Of a stretch of 64,000 nt of DNA, positions 61,101-64,000 are shown piece after piece. This DNA comes from Trogon surrucura (taxonomy: Eukaryota; Chordata; Aves; Trogoniformes; Trogonidae), in assembly GCA_020746105.1 (NCBI GenBank), contig CM036635.1:10186001-10250000 (forward strand). Direction: 5' to 3'. Within the stretch, counting starts at the first letter, position 1. Each line of letters starts with the position of its first letter. The position numbers were made by a program, and so were the translations under genes. The notes below the pieces were generated by a model. That model did not search any database and was not told the DNA's origin. It was given only the letters and a program-made list of their open reading frames with translations.

Positions 61101-64000
61101 AAAACTCAGCTGCCTGATGGCCATGCCGTCCGACTGACAGGGTTTCTATCCGCTCCTCTGCCCATCTCAAAAATTTCTTGAGTGCAGTGATAGCAGATCC
61201 CGCTATAAATAATGCAGCACTTGGCAACTTCTCAACAGCGCGGAGCAGAACGGCTCACCGAAGGAGAGGACAGTGGCTCTGGTGAGACAGGGCATGCTGT
61301 GGGTGAGAGTTACGCGGGTTTTTATCCCCATCACCCGTGCACTTACAGCCTTGACCTGCAGTACGTGGCAGGGGGCCAAGCTAGTCCTCCTGCCTGGGGC
61401 TGCCATCTCCTCACATCACACCGGTTAAGTGAAATTTGGTCTTGTTATTACTTGGATTGATCCCGAAGGAAAAGCCGTCGTGCTGCCAGAAGTGGTCCTG
61501 GTGACTCAGACGCTGGCACTTTTCCTTCTGAGTCAGTGCCGAGCCCGTGCCCAAGCATGGGATGGGGGCACGGCACGGCGGGAGGCTTTGCCTTTCAGGC
61601 GTGGACATAATTGAGGTTGTAACTACTCATCACCTTATTCCCCTCACACCCTCCCATCCTCACTGGTTAGTTGTTGCCCGGTTGAGCTCTGGGTCCCCCG
61701 AACAGCAGCACTTCCTTGCAATAATTTCCTTACACCTACCTCACCGGTGAGCACAGCTCTCCTTGGCTGGGAGATGGGAGGGCTGTCTGGTTTCTCTCCT
61801 TCTCCTGGGTGTTAAGCTAGACGAGTCCCTCGGGGGAGAAGAGTGAGAAACTCCAGTGTTCCCCCTCGCTGTGAAGGGAGGAATGGTTTATATTTTCCTA
61901 GTTTGTATGTGAATCAATTTATTTTCTGTGGAAAAAAATGTCCCATAAGAGAAACACACCAGAGCTGGAAAGAGGAGGTGCAGGAGAGACCCCTCAACCC
62001 TCCTGCTCTTAGCAGTAATCTATGTCCTTCCTCAACGTCTTCCAGCCTGGGATGCAAGATGTCCAAAATAACTGAATGCTTTGCTTGTCTTTCCAGTCAA
62101 TCTTTACATGACAAAATATATCCAAGACAGAGAAAGTCTCTCTTTTTAGAGAAATACCGTATGGGTCGTGCTGACTGCAGACTCCACAAGCTGTTTGTGA
62201 CCTGCAGGGTGCAGATCCAAGGCCCTAAGCGAGCTGGCGCCAGGAGAAGGCTGTCGTGGTCAGGGCAATTCATCTGCCTGCAGACTGTTCCCACCAGGTC
62301 CTCGGGAGGGGAAGGCTGCCGAGGTGCAAGTTGAGCAGCCCTGCTCCAGGCAGCAGATGATGCTGGACACCTTCACCATTGGCTTTGAGCCTCCCTTGAA
62401 GAACGTCTCATGGAGACGTTGGCCGACTGTGCAGAAACCTCTCAGCAGGGAAGGGGGCTTATGTGCCAGACAAGTTGTTATTCAAAGGCTGCCTGTTTGG
62501 GCTCCTGGCTGCTGCGGTGGGTCCTCATCCCTCCCAAAGGAGTGCTGCAGTACTGCTGGCTTCAACTGGAAGCCATGGTGTACATCATCCTGAAAGACAG
62601 ACGAGGTACAGTGCAATCTCCTCACCTTAAACAAAGGAAACTGAGGATGTCTTGATTATAAAAAAAAGCAGAACACACATTTCTCCTTATTTATGGATGT
62701 TTAGGGCAGTCAGAGCTATAAATCATGCAGCCAAGCAGTCGTTTTCTGAAGCTCTCGCATCCCAGACCAGCTATCCATGCTCGTATTAGCCTCGGTGGTT
62801 GACAACTATAGCAAAGAACTTGCAGAAAGGATAACATTTATGAACATATCAAAATGATTCATAATGGGCTATTAAAAATAGCAAGAGATGAAAGAGGCAG
62901 CCTACAGATAAGCCATTTTGAGATCCTCAGTAATTCAGAATACAGTTTTTAAAAGTCAAGTTTTAGCTATCACAGATCTGTCCCTGCTGCTCTGCAGATA
63001 ACAAGGTAGGCTGTTCTGATCGGGGTGAGAGCTCTCTTCCACCTAGGACTCTTTATTTCGCTCTGGCAGCTATCACACAGATATTGAAAAAAAAGCTCTC
63101 TGTGACTCACACCCACCTTCCATCTCCCGTACACTGCCGAAGCGACAGCCTGAGCACACATCCAATTCAGCCTTATTTTCCGTGGGCTGGCTCTGCTCAG
63201 TGCTGCCATATTCCAAGGGTTAATTTTAGCAAATAAGGGTAGCTGGTCAAATAAAGCGTGCACACCCCCCGGGCAGTTTTCATAGTCTGTCAGGCACTTG
63301 TTAACACACTAACCCATTCATTTTTTGATGAATTTGTGGCATGTTGGACACAAGCCAGAGGCTGAGCGGGGAACAATATTTATTTATATCTACACACAAT
63401 AATTCATGTCTGCCCAAATCACGCACTTGCCTAATCCACAGTATTTCAAAACATTTGCAGTTCTCTCAGCCGATTAGCATTGGCTTTGCTTGGCCCAACC
63501 TTGTGGAAAGAAACGTAAGACAGTGAATGCAGCTGAATGCTTTGATTCACTGATAGAGAGGCTGACATTTCTGCCCTGGCTGTTCTATCAGTCCATAATT
63601 TAAAGGTTCTTCTGAAGTGTAAAGAGCTGTGTTTTGTGCCATGACAAGCAATATGGGCTGTCCAGTCCTTGTTCTGTGAAAGAGGTCTTGGTGATACCTG
63701 TCTGAAAAAGGGGACGATCGTTCGTTGTGCCACTGAGACAAAAAGTAAGAGCCTGCAGAAGTTACTTCTCGAGAGCTCTTTTCTCACGGTGAATCACTAG
63801 CCACAATCTGGAAGGAGGGAGTTGATGAAGCCTACATCATCAGCTTGATGGATCACAAAATTTTCTGAGTAATGATTTCCAGCCACTATGTTAAGCTGCA
63901 TGAAACAGAGAACACAGTGTTTGGGTTGAGGAGAAGGGCACAGTGGTATAGGAAAGCAGCAAAAATAGCTCGAAATATCCTCCGTACCTTCCAAGTGTAA
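55131..64000. other. Upstream intergenic region of COX10
   Basis: After the CpG island, this 8.9 kb shows no CR1, LTR, RNA gene or exon that I can recognise. Open frames up to 163 codons (for example 61843-62334) have no familiar domain. AT-rich, conserved-looking blocks occur at about 56790-57100 and 62800-62960; the latter includes a MEF2-type site TTAAAAATAG at 62872-62881. The stretch 58980-59560 is pyrimidine-rich on the plus strand. Confidence 0.6.
58347..58362. repeat. Perfect 16 bp palindrome
   Basis: CCTGCCTTAAGGCAGG is its own reverse complement. It lies upstream of COX10 in otherwise unremarkable intergenic DNA. Confidence 0.97.

Noticed and set aside
61843-62334. 163-codon plus-strand frame upstream of COX10
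   Set aside because: No recognisable motif, low-complexity Ser/Arg composition, and no start or splice context.

Overview
The window looks like nuclear DNA of a bird. Several truncated CR1 (chicken repeat 1) LINE copies carry the typical 3' end with the ATTCTRTG-type terminal repeat, there is an avian-type ERVL-like solo LTR, and coding DNA is sparse, with GT-AG introns. CR1 also occurs in crocodilians and turtles, so bird is the best guess, not a proof. There are no operons, CRISPR arrays or bacterial genes.

The one gene I can firmly identify is COX10 (heme A:farnesyltransferase / heme O synthase), on the minus strand. Four coding exons are visible: exon 1 (54602-54644), exon 2 (53312-53436), exon 3 (51370-51694) and exon 4 (42483-42607). 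All have GT-AG borders and compatible phases, and together they encode about the first 206 residues. Exon 4 ends inside the conserved UbiA-family N-S-I-N-Q... motif. I found no match to the remaining exons (most of the membrane enzyme), so they probably lie beyond the left edge. If so, positions 1-42482 are all or mostly COX10 intron 4.

The promoter is a CpG island at about 54540-55130. It has YY1, ETS/GABP and GC-box motifs, as is usual for nuclear genes of mitochondrial proteins. From about 55130 to 64000 is upstream intergenic DNA with no gene I can support.

Region by region: 1-25 kb is unique sequence mixing AT-rich, homeodomain-site-like stretches with small CpG-rich clusters (about 8.0, 9.4, 22.1 and 23.2 kb), one CR1 (5839-6370) and an unexplained gene-like open frame (14899-15291, plus). 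25-42 kb is unique intronic DNA with short CR1 remnants. 42.6-51.4 kb is COX10 intron 3 with a solo LTR (45712-46325) and an old CR1. 51.7-54.6 kb holds introns 2 and 1, the latter with two CR1 copies tail to tail next to exon 1.

The most useful points for a second look are the candidate exon at 14899-15291, the CR1 pair crowding the COX10 promoter, the intronic CpG cluster at about 23.2 kb with a minus-strand splice donor, and several conserved-looking non-coding blocks. I did not see a clearly new biological system.
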